Shown: positions 1 to 8,966 of the stretch, piece after piece | Layout of the letters: every line of letters begins with the position of its first letter | Position numbering within the stretch: the first letter of the stretch is position 1 | Source: Candidatus Gottesmanbacteria bacterium | GTDB lineage: Bacteria > Patescibacteria > Microgenomatia > 2-02-FULL-39-11 | Reading direction: 5' to 3' | DNA length: 64,000 nt | NCBI GenBank assembly: GCA_016186795.1 | Contig: JACPKY010000001.1 | Span: 124,001 to 188,000 of the forward strand | The notes under the pieces: generated by a model | What the model was told of the DNA's origin: nothing | Seen by the model: only the letters and a program-made list of their open reading frames with translations | Databases searched by the model: none | Made by a program: the position numbers and the translations under genes

Positions 1-838
1 CTATGGGAAAAAGAAGCGCCTGAGCACCTCCATAGAGAAGAAACTTATCCCTCCCGTTTACCATCCCCGGTTTTCCGATGAGCTTGTTCCCCAAATAGGG
101 CTTTACGCTGTTGACAAAATAATCTGATTCATGTGTTGCGTCAGGAAATTCAGTCCCAATCTCGAGCCGATTATTAACTGCGAGACAAGCAGAAATTGCA
201 TGGTGGAGTCCTTTTTCAGGGATGAGTCTTCCCATAAAAAGAAAATAATCCGATGCCTCTTTATATACAGGAAAATGTTGAGATTTTACTCCATGGTAGA
301 CTGTATCAATAAAATTTAATTTCAAATCTTTATGATGGCGAAATGAATTACTGATTGAGACATATGGATGATCTTTGAATTTTTTCAAAAGCCAGTAGAC
401 AAGCCCGTTTTCCTCAATCGGTAAAGGATCATGAAGCGTATACACTGTCGGAACAAGACTTAACGTATCAAAAAAATGAGCCATCGTATCATGGTATGAA
501 TGAATAATATCGAACTTTTCTACCTTTGCCATTTTGTAGCAACGAGAAGTCAAATCTATTTCATAGTTTCTTTTCAATCCGAAAAAACTAGACCATTTCG
601 CTCTTTCAGTATAGCCTCGCATTTTTTCCTCAATCATATTTTTCCCAAGCAAATTAGGATCTCCTGAGATAATCTTAGCCTTTGTCGGCGTATCGGGGGT
701 TGTAAAAAAATAGACTTCGTGTCCCTCACTAACTAGACCATCCGCAAGATCAATTGCAAGATCTCGAGGGGCAAATATCATTTCCCCATATCGTTTTGGA
801 GACATATAGATGGATGGCAAAAGAAGTCCTATTCTCAT
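1..838 (-). CDS. Glycosyltransferase family 4 (GT4), 3' end outside window
   Basis: The reading frame opens at an ATG whose last bases overlap the stop of the upstream YdcF-like gene (ATGA overlap) and stays open to the left edge, about 279 codons. The N-terminus MRIGLLLPSIYMSP, the segment FDIIHSY at about residue 115 and FLFMGRLIPEKGLHHAI at about 205 are the usual GT-B/GT4 landmarks: nucleotide-sugar transferase N-domain, then the start of the C-domain Rossmann fold. The ExFG-x-E donor-binding motif would lie beyond the edge. It probably adds a sugar to an envelope polysaccharide at the inner face of the membrane. It is the last visible gene of a leftward glycan cluster. The acceptor and donor cannot be told. 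Confidence 0.85.
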   Translation of the reverse strand, partial: MRIGLLLPSIYMSPKRYGEMIFAPRDLAIDLADGLVSEGHEVYFFTTPDTPTKAKIISGDPNLLGKNMIEEKMRGYTERAKWSSFFGLKRNYEIDLTSRCYKMAKVEKFDIIHSYHDTMAHFFDTLSLVPTVYTLHDPLPIEENGLVYWLLKKFKDHPYVSISNSFRHHKDLKLNFIDTVYHGVKSQHFPVYKEASDYFLFMGRLIPEKGLHHAISACLAVNNRLEIGTEFPDATHESDYFVNSVKPYLGNKLIGKPGMVNGRDKFLLYGGAQALLFPI

Positions 839-1923
839 TGAATTGATCCTTTCGGATTATGTGTTGCAAAAAAACTATCTGTCACCTCTCCTACCGTTTT
901 TGCTAATATGCGATACGATTGTGTCGTTTCCGGTGCAGAATATTCTTTTGTTACCGGACGCATCTCACTAGCTTGGAAGGCTTTCTTGAAAGTAGAAAAA
1001 TCAAAATGCTCGTCAAAACTATCTGGTAATTTATTATATATATCAGGAACGGCAATATCACGTTCCTGGTAATACCGTTTAAAACTGGTTGCTATTTCCC
1101 AAAATCTCCTTGGCGACACAATTGATGCTAAACGAGCCGATACATAATATGGATTATTCCGTAAATTTTCCATCTGAATTGATTGTCCCTTATACGTAAT
1201 CTCTTCATGAGGGGCAAAAGGAATTAGATCCTCGTATATCCGACCTATCTCAGGCTGAGTCTTGTCCAGATTCGCATAAATTTTCTGATAGTCAGGATTG
1301 TAACCATAATGCCGAAGAACTCGCTCCGTAGATAAAACAGTAACTCCTCTTTTATCCAACCCGAATGCTTTGATCGTTTCCCAAAGCCTGGGAATATGCC
1401 ATTCAGATGACATAATCGCTAAATTCCCTTCCCAATATCCTCCAGCCTCCTTATCAAGAAAATTAATACCTTCCAAAATATTAAAGGTCGTTGAACTGGC
1501 TTTAGTATCCAATATTCTCGTTTTCTGATCGGCAATTTGTCTTTGCTCAGGACGTATATGTTGTGGCTGAGTTCTATCGTACGTTGCGGCTAAAAGGCTA
1601 GCCTCGGTTAACGCTTGTTCAATAGGATGAGAATGAGGATTATTTTTTGCACTATCGTAACCGCTTAAAATGACTCTTTCTGTCATTCCACCGACAACAA
1701 GTAATTTTGCTGCCACAGCATTAAGCGTCGTATATATATTTTTCGCAACAGGATTATCTTCTTCCATAACTAAACCTCTTCCTACTCCTTGTACTAATTG
1801 ATTATTACTCTTAGCCGGCTCTAGATGTCTTCGGAGAGCCAATGGACCCATTCCACAAACAATGACTCCATCAAGTGGTGCTTTCCCAACAGTTTCAACT
1901 CTTGGTGGACCCTCTCCGTTCAT
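835..1923 (-). CDS. YdcF-like / DUF218 family protein
   Basis: 362 residues. The DUF218 pattern is visible: a hydrophobic strand with VIVCGMGP at about residue 20, a Gly-rich turn with VVGGMTERVILSGYD at about 76-90, an acidic helix (EQALTEASLL), then the DTKASSTTFNILEG segment, where the conserved Thr-rich 's.nT.eN' loop of the family sits, and the strand LAIMSSEWHIPR, matching the 'vvTs.yH..Ra' motif. Many DUF218 proteins act on envelope precursors (ElyC, SanA), but the reaction of this protein is unknown. Its start overlaps the end of the upstream glycosyltransferase gene by 29 bp and its stop overlaps the next gene, so all three are probably cotranscribed. The C-terminal 150 residues are not recognised. 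Confidence 0.65.
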   Translation of the reverse strand: MNGEGPPRVETVGKAPLDGVIVCGMGPLALRRHLEPAKSNNQLVQGVGRGLVMEEDNPVAKNIYTTLNAVAAKLLVVGGMTERVILSGYDSAKNNPHSHPIEQALTEASLLAATYDRTQPQHIRPEQRQIADQKTRILDTKASSTTFNILEGINFLDKEAGGYWEGNLAIMSSEWHIPRLWETIKAFGLDKRGVTVLSTERVLRHYGYNPDYQKIYANLDKTQPEIGRIYEDLIPFAPHEEITYKGQSIQMENLRNNPYYVSARLASIVSPRRFWEIATSFKRYYQERDIAVPDIYNKLPDSFDEHFDFSTFKKAFQASEMRPVTKEYSAPETTQSYRILAKTVGEVTDSFFATHNPKGSIQ

Positions 1924-3007
1924 ACGAATAATTTTTCAAAACTTTCTCTAATGCTTTCTCATACCCATTGACCATTTTTTCAATCGTAAAATTTTCCTCA
2001 ATGTGCTTTCGACAATCCTCGCGCCGAATAGAATTTATTTTCTTGACTGCTTCTACCATCCTTACTTCACTATTATCTTCTATAACAAAACCGGTCTTAC
2101 CATCAACTACTATCTCAGTAATTGCACCGTTTCCAAAAGCAACAACCGGCGTCCCACAGGCCATTGCTTCAATTAATACTAATCCGAACGGCTCTTCCCA
2201 AAGAGTTGGAAATAGAAAGCCTCTTGCTTCTTGATACAGGGTAACAATCTCTGATTTGGAAATTTCTCCAACCCATTGAATGTCTGTTCCATTGATATGT
2301 GGGGCAATTTCCGTTTGATAATACCCCTGATCTTTTATTCTCCCTCCGATTTTAAGTGGAACACCGGCTTTTTTTGCTACACGAATTGCAGCTACCGGAT
2401 TTTTGTTTCGAGCAATTGATCCGAGATAAAGGAAATAATTCTTCGGTGTATCATTGTATGCAAAAACCCCCGTATCTACTCCATTGTAAACTGTCGCTAT
2501 ATAGTTTAAATGTGGGTACGCTTTTCTTTGCGCATTCGATATTGAAATAAGCGGAGTCTTATATTTTTCTAGTTGAGAAACAAGTTCATCAAAAAGAGGC
2601 AAATGCATCACATGAACAACCGGTTTCTTGATATAGTGAAGGACCGGTAAAACTATTGATTCCCCTCTCAAATTATTTAAAACTATATCATAATCATTTT
2701 GCCGTTTTATAAGTTCTTCCAAAACATTCCCCAGTTGGGCAATTTCAAGGCGAAGTTTATACGATGATCCAATCCGGATAGTATCCTCATCTATCTTTTT
2801 CCCAACGCCTAAAAGCGTTTCTCCGACTCCAATATCAACAAGATCAATATGTGCATGATGAATCGTTGATGTCCCCGGTGCAAAAAGGGAAACCTTGTGA
2901 TTTTTCGCGGCAAAACCAAGCGCTTGAGAATATACAAGCTGTTCTATTGCGGCCTGTCCAGACGGAGGAATTGAGGTAGATACCGATCCTAAGAGCGCAA
3001 TACGCAT
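1895..3007 (-). CDS. Glycosyltransferase family 4 (GT4)
   Basis: 370 residues, full-length GT-B fold. MRIALLGSVSTSIPPSGQAA at the N-terminus has the Gly-rich acceptor-side loop. FLYLGSIARNKNPVAAIR begins the C-domain. The GT4 signature EEPFGLVLIEAMACGTPVV (E-x7-E, about residues 275-283) is intact, followed by a typical 'G.ng..EiV.dGktGfv' loop. It transfers a sugar from a nucleotide donor in surface glycan synthesis. It has its own promoter with a -10 box six bases before the ATG, so its message may be leaderless. It overlaps the downstream YdcF-like gene. Confidence 0.92.
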   Translation of the reverse strand: MRIALLGSVSTSIPPSGQAAIEQLVYSQALGFAAKNHKVSLFAPGTSTIHHAHIDLVDIGVGETLLGVGKKIDEDTIRIGSSYKLRLEIAQLGNVLEELIKRQNDYDIVLNNLRGESIVLPVLHYIKKPVVHVMHLPLFDELVSQLEKYKTPLISISNAQRKAYPHLNYIATVYNGVDTGVFAYNDTPKNYFLYLGSIARNKNPVAAIRVAKKAGVPLKIGGRIKDQGYYQTEIAPHINGTDIQWVGEISKSEIVTLYQEARGFLFPTLWEEPFGLVLIEAMACGTPVVAFGNGAITEIVVDGKTGFVIEDNSEVRMVEAVKKINSIRREDCRKHIEENFTIEKMVNGYEKALEKVLKNYSYERRGSTKS

Positions 3008-3013
3008 GAATCT

Positions 3014-3042
3014 ATCATAGCGGGAATTAGTGGAGGAGTAAA
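3014..3042 (-). promoter_or_regulatory. Promoter for leaderless GT4 gene
   Basis: On the minus strand a TTTACT box and a TATGAT box are separated by 17 bp, and the TATGAT ends six bases before the ATG at 3007. A start site seven bases below the -10 box would fall on the start codon itself. Confidence 0.6.
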
Positions 3043-3067
3043 GCTGAAGGAGTGGGAAAATTCGGTA

Positions 3068-4273
3068 CTATTTATTCCGGACAAGACCCCGATATACGCT
3101 ATCAAATCGCTCTGCAATTTTTGTCCAAGTAAATTTCTCCTCAACTGTCTTTCTTGCGGCAAGACCCATTTTTCTACATTTTTCCTCGTTAGTAAAAAGT
3201 CCATTTACTTCTCGTACTATCTCTTTACTATTTCGGGGACGGACAAAGATCCCATTGACGCCATCTTTTATTGCCATGACAGTTCCTCCCTTTCTGGTGA
3301 CAATGACAGGAGTACTACTTGCCATGGCTTCAATCGTTGTCAGTCCCAATGGCTCATCCCAGACAGCTGGAGAAACAAAAACATCAGAAAGATAGTAAAG
3401 ATCGATAACTTTTGCAGGGTCATTAAAAAACCCAAGCATGGTCACGTTTTTCAGGTTCATATCCTTTATCATTTGCTCTAAGAATTTCTTTTGCGGTCCA
3501 TCCCCTGCTATCACCACCTGACCATGGATGTTTTTGGCAGCTTTCACAAGATACGCTACACCTTTCTCACTGATAATACGACCAGTAAATAGTGCAATCT
3601 TCTTCCCTTGAAGGCCTAGTTCTTTCCTTAAACCATCAGTGTTTTTACGAATGGGAAACATACTAAGAGGAATGCCACCAGGAATTGTCCGGGTTTTTTG
3701 GGAAAGATTTGTCCCAAACATTTTAATAAGTTTTGCTCTGGTATCACCAGATACGACTGTAATGGCAGAAGCGGCATTCAGCGCGTCTCGACTCAAGCGG
3801 AAATAGCGACGATCACGGCTAATAGCATGGATGCAACTTCCATGAGAGGTAACAATGAATTTAATGCCAAAAATGCTACGAACAAAACGCGCAGCCCAAC
3901 TATTCACTGCGACATGATGGACGTGAATAATATCCGGTTTGAAACTGTTCACTGCTTCGATTGTGCCATCAATGAACCCTTTATAGAGATCCGCAATCTC
4001 ACTTGGGTTCAGTTCTGCATATCGCTTGGATTTTGGAAGACCAGGTCTTCCGATAAAAACGGGAATTTGCGGAAGTTTTATTGGGAAAATGGGAATCCTT
4101 GGATCAAAGACATGCTTTTCAGGAGCAGCAATTGCTATTTTATCCTTATAATGGTATCTCTCTACCAGCCTAAGTGCCAAATACTTCACATAGGCACCTG
4201 ATCCCCCACCATGGAGAGGAAAATCATAGAGGAACAGAATCTTCGGTCTGCCATTTCCGTTTCCTTTCATCAT
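3068..4273 (-). CDS. Glycosyltransferase family 4 (GT4)
   Basis: 401 residues. The N-terminal domain starts KILFLYDFPLHGGGSGAYVKYLA with the glycine-rich nucleotide and acceptor loop. 'FKPDIIHVHH' and 'VTSHGSCIHAI' follow at about 110-150, the latter being the usual GT4 'thHg' segment. The C-domain has IALFTGRIISEKGV and the E-x7-E motif in DEPLGLTTIEAMAS. It resembles phosphatidylinositol-mannosyltransferase-type GT4 enzymes, but substrate assignment from sequence alone is not safe. It lies 60 bp upstream of the next GT4 gene in the same leftward cluster and 32 bp downstream of the TagA-like gene. Confidence 0.92.
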   Translation of the reverse strand: MMKGNGNGRPKILFLYDFPLHGGGSGAYVKYLALRLVERYHYKDKIAIAAPEKHVFDPRIPIFPIKLPQIPVFIGRPGLPKSKRYAELNPSEIADLYKGFIDGTIEAVNSFKPDIIHVHHVAVNSWAARFVRSIFGIKFIVTSHGSCIHAISRDRRYFRLSRDALNAASAITVVSGDTRAKLIKMFGTNLSQKTRTIPGGIPLSMFPIRKNTDGLRKELGLQGKKIALFTGRIISEKGVAYLVKAAKNIHGQVVIAGDGPQKKFLEQMIKDMNLKNVTMLGFFNDPAKVIDLYYLSDVFVSPAVWDEPLGLTTIEAMASSTPVIVTRKGGTVMAIKDGVNGIFVRPRNSKEIVREVNGLFTNEEKCRKMGLAARKTVEEKFTWTKIAERFDSVYRGLVRNK

Positions 4274-4305
4274 GAACTTGATAGTACAGATTCAAGGTAA
4301 GAAAA

Positions 4306-5151
4306 TCAAGAATGAATACGGGCCATCAGGACGCGGTAAAAAAACTCTCCTCCGCGTAATTGCCGAGGAAGTCTTTGAGGATTTAGAAGGAGACGAAAAA
4401 GCCATTCAAAACCTCTCTCTCGTACCCACTTTGGCGCCCGGGGAACACTTCCTGATAAATAATCCAGCGCACCTCCAACAGCCATGAGAACGAGAGGACG
4501 GGAAGAGAAATGGGAGAAATGAGACGAGAGAAGATGAATGAAATATTCTTGTTTGGGATGACCTAGTGCGACAAAGAGAATGTCAATATTCTTTTGACGC
4601 ACGACTCTTGCAAGATTCCGAAAGTACTTCTCCGCTCCCAGAGGTGGGTTTCCGTTTGAATGAATCAGAATCTGTTGAGGACTTTGTGCCACTTTTATTT
4701 CTGGTGCATCCAACACTGTAACACGAAGATTGTTATAGCTTCTTTCTAAGCACTCACCTGCACTGAGTGCTACTTTCCCTTTCCCACCTATAAGTCCTAT
4801 CCGAAAGCCCTTTTGAGACGACAACTGACACAACTCAGCTACGAAATCAACTCCGGAAATTTTTTCGATTCGGCCCTTTTGCAAAAACCGCAACGCCCAC
4901 ACAATGCCATTCCCGTCGGGAATGTTTATATGGGCCTTTGCAACAATCTCTTTAAATTTCTTATCATGAAATGAAAACGCAATAATTTCCGGGTTCGGAG
5001 TAAAAATAGAAAGTGTTTTTGGCTGTTTTTTTTTCTTTTTTTCTTCGCTCTTTCTCGTTTTTCCTAACCACTTTTCAATTTCCTCTAGGATAGTAGCCTT
5101 TTTAGCACTTGTTATTGGTATTCCGAAAAGTTCTTTAAAATTTTTCCTCAT
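4306..5151 (-). CDS. WecG/TagA/CpsF-family (GT26) glycosyltransferase
   Basis: 281 residues. Family landmarks are IFTPNPEIIAFS at about residue 50, the catalytic-loop motif INIPDGNGIVWA at about 75-86 (its Asp corresponds to the catalytic Asp of TagA), RIGLIGGKGKVAL, and the strand NIDILFVALGHPKQEYFI. Members transfer N-acetylmannosamine or similar sugars to lipid-linked precursors of teichoic acids, ECA or capsule, working at the membrane. A Lys-rich insertion (about residues 36-45) and a spacer before the Rossmann strands are unusual. The 285-bp AT-rich gap upstream, down to the mreB stop, contains long A/T runs and no convincing gene. Confidence 0.88.
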   Translation of the reverse strand: MRKNFKELFGIPITSAKKATILEEIEKWLGKTRKSEEKKKKKQPKTLSIFTPNPEIIAFSFHDKKFKEIVAKAHINIPDGNGIVWALRFLQKGRIEKISGVDFVAELCQLSSQKGFRIGLIGGKGKVALSAGECLERSYNNLRVTVLDAPEIKVAQSPQQILIHSNGNPPLGAEKYFRNLARVVRQKNIDILFVALGHPKQEYFIHLLSSHFSHFSSRPLVLMAVGGALDYLSGSVPRAPKWVRERGFEWLFRLLLNPQRLPRQLRGGEFFYRVLMARIHS

Positions 5152-5436
5152 AACAAATCCTACAAGTCTTTTTTATCAGATTTCTTTCCTCCGAAAAAGT
5201 GCAAGATTGAGTACATTTTGTTTTTCTGTCTTTCTTATTTTTATAAAAGGAAAATATGATCAAATTTTTTGGGAAAAAAAACTCTTTTTTTGCCTTTTTT
5301 GCCTATTTACTATGAGTCCTTATATAAAATTCCTTTTCACTGCTGAAAAATAATCTCCGTGAAAAAAATTATCGCTTTTTTTATATATATAGGATATAAA
5401 ATAAATTTTTCATTTTTCCAATGAACAATTTCACAA

Positions 5437-6465
5437 TTATCTTCTTGATATACTTCGTTTATACAACTCAATATTTTCAAGCGCGACTCCGGTACCACGA
5501 ACAACACAAAGAAGCGGTTCCTCAGCTACATGAACGGGAACCCCGGTAAGGTTGACAATCAGACGATCTAAATTGCGAAGCTGGGATGTCCCTCCAGAGA
5601 GAACAATTCCTTTATCAATGATATCCGAAGCAAGTTCTGGTGGCGTATCTTCCAACACTGCTTTAATGGCAGAAACAATACTGGTCAGTGGAGCTTGGAG
5701 AGCGTTTGCCAATTCTCCTGCATCTATTTCAATCATCCGCGGAAGTCCGGAGAGAGAATCTCTTCCGCGAACTTCCATTTTCTGCGGCCACGTCTCATCC
5801 TTCCGAACCGTCGCAGACGGAGGAAGAGCGCTTCCTATATGAATTTTTACTTCTTCTGCCATTCTCTCTCCAATATAAAGGTTGTACTTTTTTTTAATAA
5901 ATCCTGTAATTGCTTCATCCAGTTTATTTCCAGCAATCCGAACTGAATGATGCACGACCACACCACCCAACGATATTACTGCAGCTTCAGTTGAACCACC
6001 TCCTATATCGACAATCATATTTCCAGACGGTTGAGCGATAGGGATTTTTGCACCAATTGCCGCAGCCAAGGGCTCTTCGATAAGATAGACAGTTCGGGCC
6101 CCAGCTGAAAGTGTTGCATCCATGACTGCCCGTCTTTCAACCTGTGTACACCCAGCCGGTACACAGATCATCACTTCGGGCTTAAAAAACCGTGTTCGAC
6201 CACAGACTCGATCAATGAAGTATCGAAGCATTGCCTCCGTCACTTCATAATCTGCAATCACTCCATCTCGAAGAGGACGTGATGCAACAATATTTCCTGG
6301 AGTTCGGCCAAGCATTTCTTTGGCTTCATTTCCGACAGCAACAACACGATTATCCTCGATAGCGACCGCAACAACGGTGGGTTCGTTAAGAACAACGCCT
6401 TCTCCGGTAAGATACACGAGTGAATTGGCTGTTCCTAAATCTATACCAAGTCGTTTGAAAAGCAT
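5437..6465 (-). CDS. mreB: Rod-shape actin homologue MreB
   Basis: 342 residues, the usual MreB length. The actin-type phosphate 1 loop GIDLGTANSLVY is at residues 7-18, followed by NEPTVVAV, the phosphate 2 motif MIVDIGGGSTEAAVISLGG near 150-165, and the adenosine motif GIVLSGGTSQLRNLD near 290. MreB forms membrane-bound filaments that guide lateral peptidoglycan synthesis, which fits the nearby glycan genes and the PBP1A encoded later in the window. The ATG follows an AAAAGGA Shine-Dalgarno-like site. No mreC or mreD follows. The start region is divergent from the PEGA gene. Confidence 0.97.
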   Translation of the reverse strand: MLFKRLGIDLGTANSLVYLTGEGVVLNEPTVVAVAIEDNRVVAVGNEAKEMLGRTPGNIVASRPLRDGVIADYEVTEAMLRYFIDRVCGRTRFFKPEVMICVPAGCTQVERRAVMDATLSAGARTVYLIEEPLAAAIGAKIPIAQPSGNMIVDIGGGSTEAAVISLGGVVVHHSVRIAGNKLDEAITGFIKKKYNLYIGERMAEEVKIHIGSALPPSATVRKDETWPQKMEVRGRDSLSGLPRMIEIDAGELANALQAPLTSIVSAIKAVLEDTPPELASDIIDKGIVLSGGTSQLRNLDRLIVNLTGVPVHVAEEPLLCVVRGTGVALENIELYKRSISRR

Positions 6466-6555
6466 ATTCAGTCCTTTTATCTATATCATACTATCTACTT
6501 ACTATATAATTTAATGAAAATTTACCGTGAGTTTGTGCTTATTCTACCTTTCCCG

Positions 6556-6564
6556 TGGTATAAT
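6556..6564 (+). promoter_or_regulatory. Extended -10 promoter upstream of PEGA gene
   Basis: TGGTATAAT is an extended -10 element (TG-n-TATAAT) ending 12 bases before the ATG at 6577. An ATG 63 bases further upstream (6514) would lie above the transcript start, so 6577 is the better start codon. Confidence 0.65.
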
Positions 6565-6576
6565 TACAATCACTCC

Positions 6577-7800
6577 ATGGTGAAACGGATTCTCTACTCA
6601 ATCCTCGTTGTAACTGGTCTTTGCCTTGTGACTGCTGGTGTCATTTCCTACGGACGTGGGTATCGCTTTGACTTCAAACAAAAAACTATCTCTCCAACAG
6701 GAATCCTCTCTGTCGCATCATACCCTGAGGGCGCATCAATTCTCGTTGATGGAAAATTACTTTCGGCAAGTAACGCCTCTCTGAGTCTGGACCCAAACTG
6801 GTATGATGTGAAAGTTGAAAAAACAGGATACCAATCGTGGAACAAAAGAGTCAAAATTCAGGGAGAGGTAGTAACCAAAGTCGACGCTCTCTTACTTCCC
6901 ACGAGTCCGTCACTTCGAGCTTTGACGGTTACCGGTGTCACTTCGCCAACTCTTTCCCCAAGCACAACACGTCTTGCGTATATCGTCCCTGAAGAAGAAT
7001 CTACTTCTTCCGCCAACTTGCCTCCCAGACGCGGTGTTTGGATTATGGATCTTCGAAATAGTGCACTAGGAGGGAATCCTCAACCTCGACAGGTGTACCT
7101 CTCACCAGAAGGTTTAGATCTAAGTGGAGGGGAAATTCTCTGGTCACCGGATGAAAAACAGTTGCTTTTCCTGGTAAAAAAACTTTCCGGGCAAAAAGAA
7201 ACAGTTATCTCCGCTCTCCAAATTAGTCTCGATGGAGGAAGTATCCCTGTTGAAGTTGGAAGAATCTATCCGACTATCATTTCCCAATGGGAAACGATGA
7301 GGAAAGAACAAGAAGATATCCTTCTTACAGGCATACCGATCACGGTTGCACAGACTTTAAAAAATGGAGCTTCCACAATCCACTTTTCTCCTGATGAAAC
7401 CAAGATCTTCTACCAGGCAACGGGATCGGCAACGATTGAGAGAGTAATTGATCCGCCCCTTATCGGAAGTAATTCAACCGAAGAAACTCGAACTCTTACG
7501 CCAAAAAATTACTATATCTACGATGTGAAGGAAGAAAAGAATTTTGCTTTAACTGACGGGAAATCATTTCCAAATCCCTCGTCACTTTTTTGGTATACTG
7601 ATTCAAAACATATCGTAATGATAGAAAAAGATACTATATCTATCATTGACTATGACGGCCTGAATAAACGGGCAGTATTTCAAGGATCGTTTGAAAATGG
7701 TTATGTCTTCCCGTGGAGTAGCGGAGGGAAGCTTGTTATTTTAACAAGACTTACCAAATCTAGCCCATTCCCCACTCTGTACGAGATTGATCTTCGCTAA
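6577..7800 (+). CDS. Membrane-anchored PEGA-domain protein with beta-propeller-like C-terminus
   Basis: About 407 residues from the chosen start MVKRILYSIL. An N-terminal transmembrane segment (about 5-22) is followed by a PEGA domain: GILSVASYPEGASILVDGK, then a 'W..vkvek.GYqsW.k.v' segment. The rest has repeated strands such as TLSPSTTRLAYIVP, LWSPDEKQLLFLV and HFSPDETKIFYQA, the SPD-type blades of TolB/WD40-like beta-propellers. It is likely an extracytoplasmic, membrane-tethered protein of unknown function, perhaps binding envelope components. The start was chosen because the promoter lies between the two candidate ATGs. It ends eight bases before the convergent sortase gene. Confidence 0.75.
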   Translation: MVKRILYSILVVTGLCLVTAGVISYGRGYRFDFKQKTISPTGILSVASYPEGASILVDGKLLSASNASLSLDPNWYDVKVEKTGYQSWNKRVKIQGEVVTKVDALLLPTSPSLRALTVTGVTSPTLSPSTTRLAYIVPEEESTSSANLPPRRGVWIMDLRNSALGGNPQPRQVYLSPEGLDLSGGEILWSPDEKQLLFLVKKLSGQKETVISALQISLDGGSIPVEVGRIYPTIISQWETMRKEQEDILLTGIPITVAQTLKNGASTIHFSPDETKIFYQATGSATIERVIDPPLIGSNSTEETRTLTPKNYYIYDVKEEKNFALTDGKSFPNPSSLFWYTDSKHIVMIEKDTISIIDYDGLNKRAVFQGSFENGYVFPWSSGGKLVILTRLTKSSPFPTLYEIDLR

Positions 7801-7807
7801 TTGGAAT

Positions 7808-8557
7808 CTATTTCAATACGTCCCCTTCCGGACGAGCAAAAACGATAAGCCGCTTAAGTGTCGTCCCGGGTGGCCAACACGTTTGCAGCGTTAATTGCTC
7901 ATGAGTCGTTGGAACGGTTAAATAGTGGACTTCGGAGGGATCAACAATCAGTTTATTGACTACCCGATAGATGTGTCTGTTTCCTTTATAAAACACATCG
8001 ACTTCATCGCCGTTTTCCAGTTCTTTCAGGAGATAAAAAATAGCATTGTATCTTCCCACATTCCAAAATGCATCGGTTGAGTGGGCGAAAAGATAGATGT
8101 TTCCTGATATTCCCGGAAATACAGTACCTGCGGCGTGGGCAACGCCCTTTTCCAATGTGGAAAGGTATTCATCGGGATTCCCAGCATCAACATTTGGGAA
8201 AATCGGAGCGTTTGCGCCAATTTTGGGTATGATGATACCAAACTGCGCAGAGACTGGTGACAGAACCTCGGTTTTATTCCCACCGGTAATATTTCCAAAA
8301 AATGTTGGTTTTCCAGAAGGGGTTGGAGTCACAAGAGATTCAAGGGAAGGTGAAGGCGTAATTTCTGTAACTGGAACTGTTTGGGTTGGATACTCAACAA
8401 CATAACGAACATTTCTTGCAAGATTGATGCGGTAGAGAAATTCCAGATAGAAAGCCGGACCAAAGGTCATTGCCATGCCCCAGAGGGAAAAAAGGAGAAA
8501 GAAATTCCCAAGGGTTCGCAGGATAAGAAACTGGATTTGGTGACGGCTAAGTTTCAT
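7808..8557 (-). CDS. Sortase (class E/D-like transpeptidase)
   Basis: About 249 residues from ATG 8557 (GGAAGAAG lies just upstream; an upstream in-frame TTG at 8572 is less likely). A transmembrane anchor near residues 15-40 and a Ser/Thr/Pro stalk precede the catalytic domain. The domain shows IIPKIGANAPIF, the catalytic His in YLFAHSTDAFW, the catalytic Cys in LTLQTCWPPGTT and the downstream Arg in KRLIVFAR. Sortases join secreted proteins with a C-terminal sorting signal to envelope groups. No substrate with an obvious LPxTG signal is visible in the window. The gene starts 24 bp after the tRNA-Arg on the same strand, so readthrough or cotranscription is likely. Confidence 0.88.
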   Translation of the reverse strand: MKLSRHQIQFLILRTLGNFFLLFSLWGMAMTFGPAFYLEFLYRINLARNVRYVVEYPTQTVPVTEITPSPSLESLVTPTPSGKPTFFGNITGGNKTEVLSPVSAQFGIIIPKIGANAPIFPNVDAGNPDEYLSTLEKGVAHAAGTVFPGISGNIYLFAHSTDAFWNVGRYNAIFYLLKELENGDEVDVFYKGNRHIYRVVNKLIVDPSEVHYLTVPTTHEQLTLQTCWPPGTTLKRLIVFARPEGDVLK

Positions 8558-8581
8558 AGGAACTTCTTCCAAAATAACGTG

Positions 8582-8655
8582 CGCCCCTACCCAGACTCGG
8601 ACTGGGAATCGCCCCGTTAGGACCGGGGTGCTCTATCCAATTAAGCTATAGGGGC
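8582..8655 (-). tRNA. tRNA-Arg (anticodon CCT)
   Basis: The cloverleaf folds completely on the minus strand. Acceptor GCCCCTA pairs with TAGGGGC, D stem GCTT/GAGC, anticodon stem CCCCG/CGGGG with loop GTCCTAA (anticodon CCT, codon AGG), T stem CCCAG/CTGGG, discriminator G. CCA is not encoded. The T loop reads TCCGAGT, so position 55 is C where nearly all bacterial tRNAs have T (pseudouridine). Confidence 0.93.
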
Positions 8656-8711
8656 AAATAACTTCAATTTGATTGTATTTTACCACTTACGAAGGTACAA
8701 TAGGAAGAAAT

Positions 8712-8788
8712 CGGGGTGTAGCGCAGTTGGCTAGCGCGCATCGTTCGGGACGATGAGGCCGGCGGTTCAAGTCCGCCCACCCCGACCA
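8712..8788 (+). tRNA. tRNA-Pro (anticodon CGG)
   Basis: Acceptor CGGGGTG/CACCCCG, D stem GCGC/GCGC, anticodon stem CATCG/CGATG with loop TTCGGGA (anticodon CGG, codon CCG), T stem GGCGG/CCGCC with a normal TTCAAGT loop, discriminator A, and CCA encoded in the DNA. This differs from the adjacent tRNA-Arg, which lacks CCA. Confidence 0.96.
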
Positions 8789-8821
8789 ATCAAAACTTAA
8801 CGATTTTTCAGGACGAGAGGA

Positions 8822-8856
8822 TTGCCCGCCCTCGCTTTCCGCCGCCGCCGAATTTC
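8822..8856. repeat. Left arm of perfect 35-bp inverted repeat
   Basis: The 35 bases here are the exact reverse complement of 10266-10300. The arms flank the XRE remnant and the nucleotidyltransferase-like gene. Just inside lie smaller hairpins: ATTTCGC/GCGAAAT at about 8859-8875 and GTTGTGT/ACACAAC around 8896-8930. The GC-rich sequence contrasts with the flanks. Confidence 0.9.
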
Positions 8857-8966
8857 ATATTTCGCTTTGCGAAATACACCGCAGAAAAAAGAGGAGTTGT
8901 GTTTGCCCCTCCCGCCCATGCGCACACAACAAGATTTTTGCTCCCTTTGGCCCACTAGAACGGGGT

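Noticed and set aside
5152..5436. 18-codon leftward leader peptide before the TagA-like gene
   Set aside because: Very short, no ribosome site, and in a low-complexity A/T-rich region; indistinguishable from chance.
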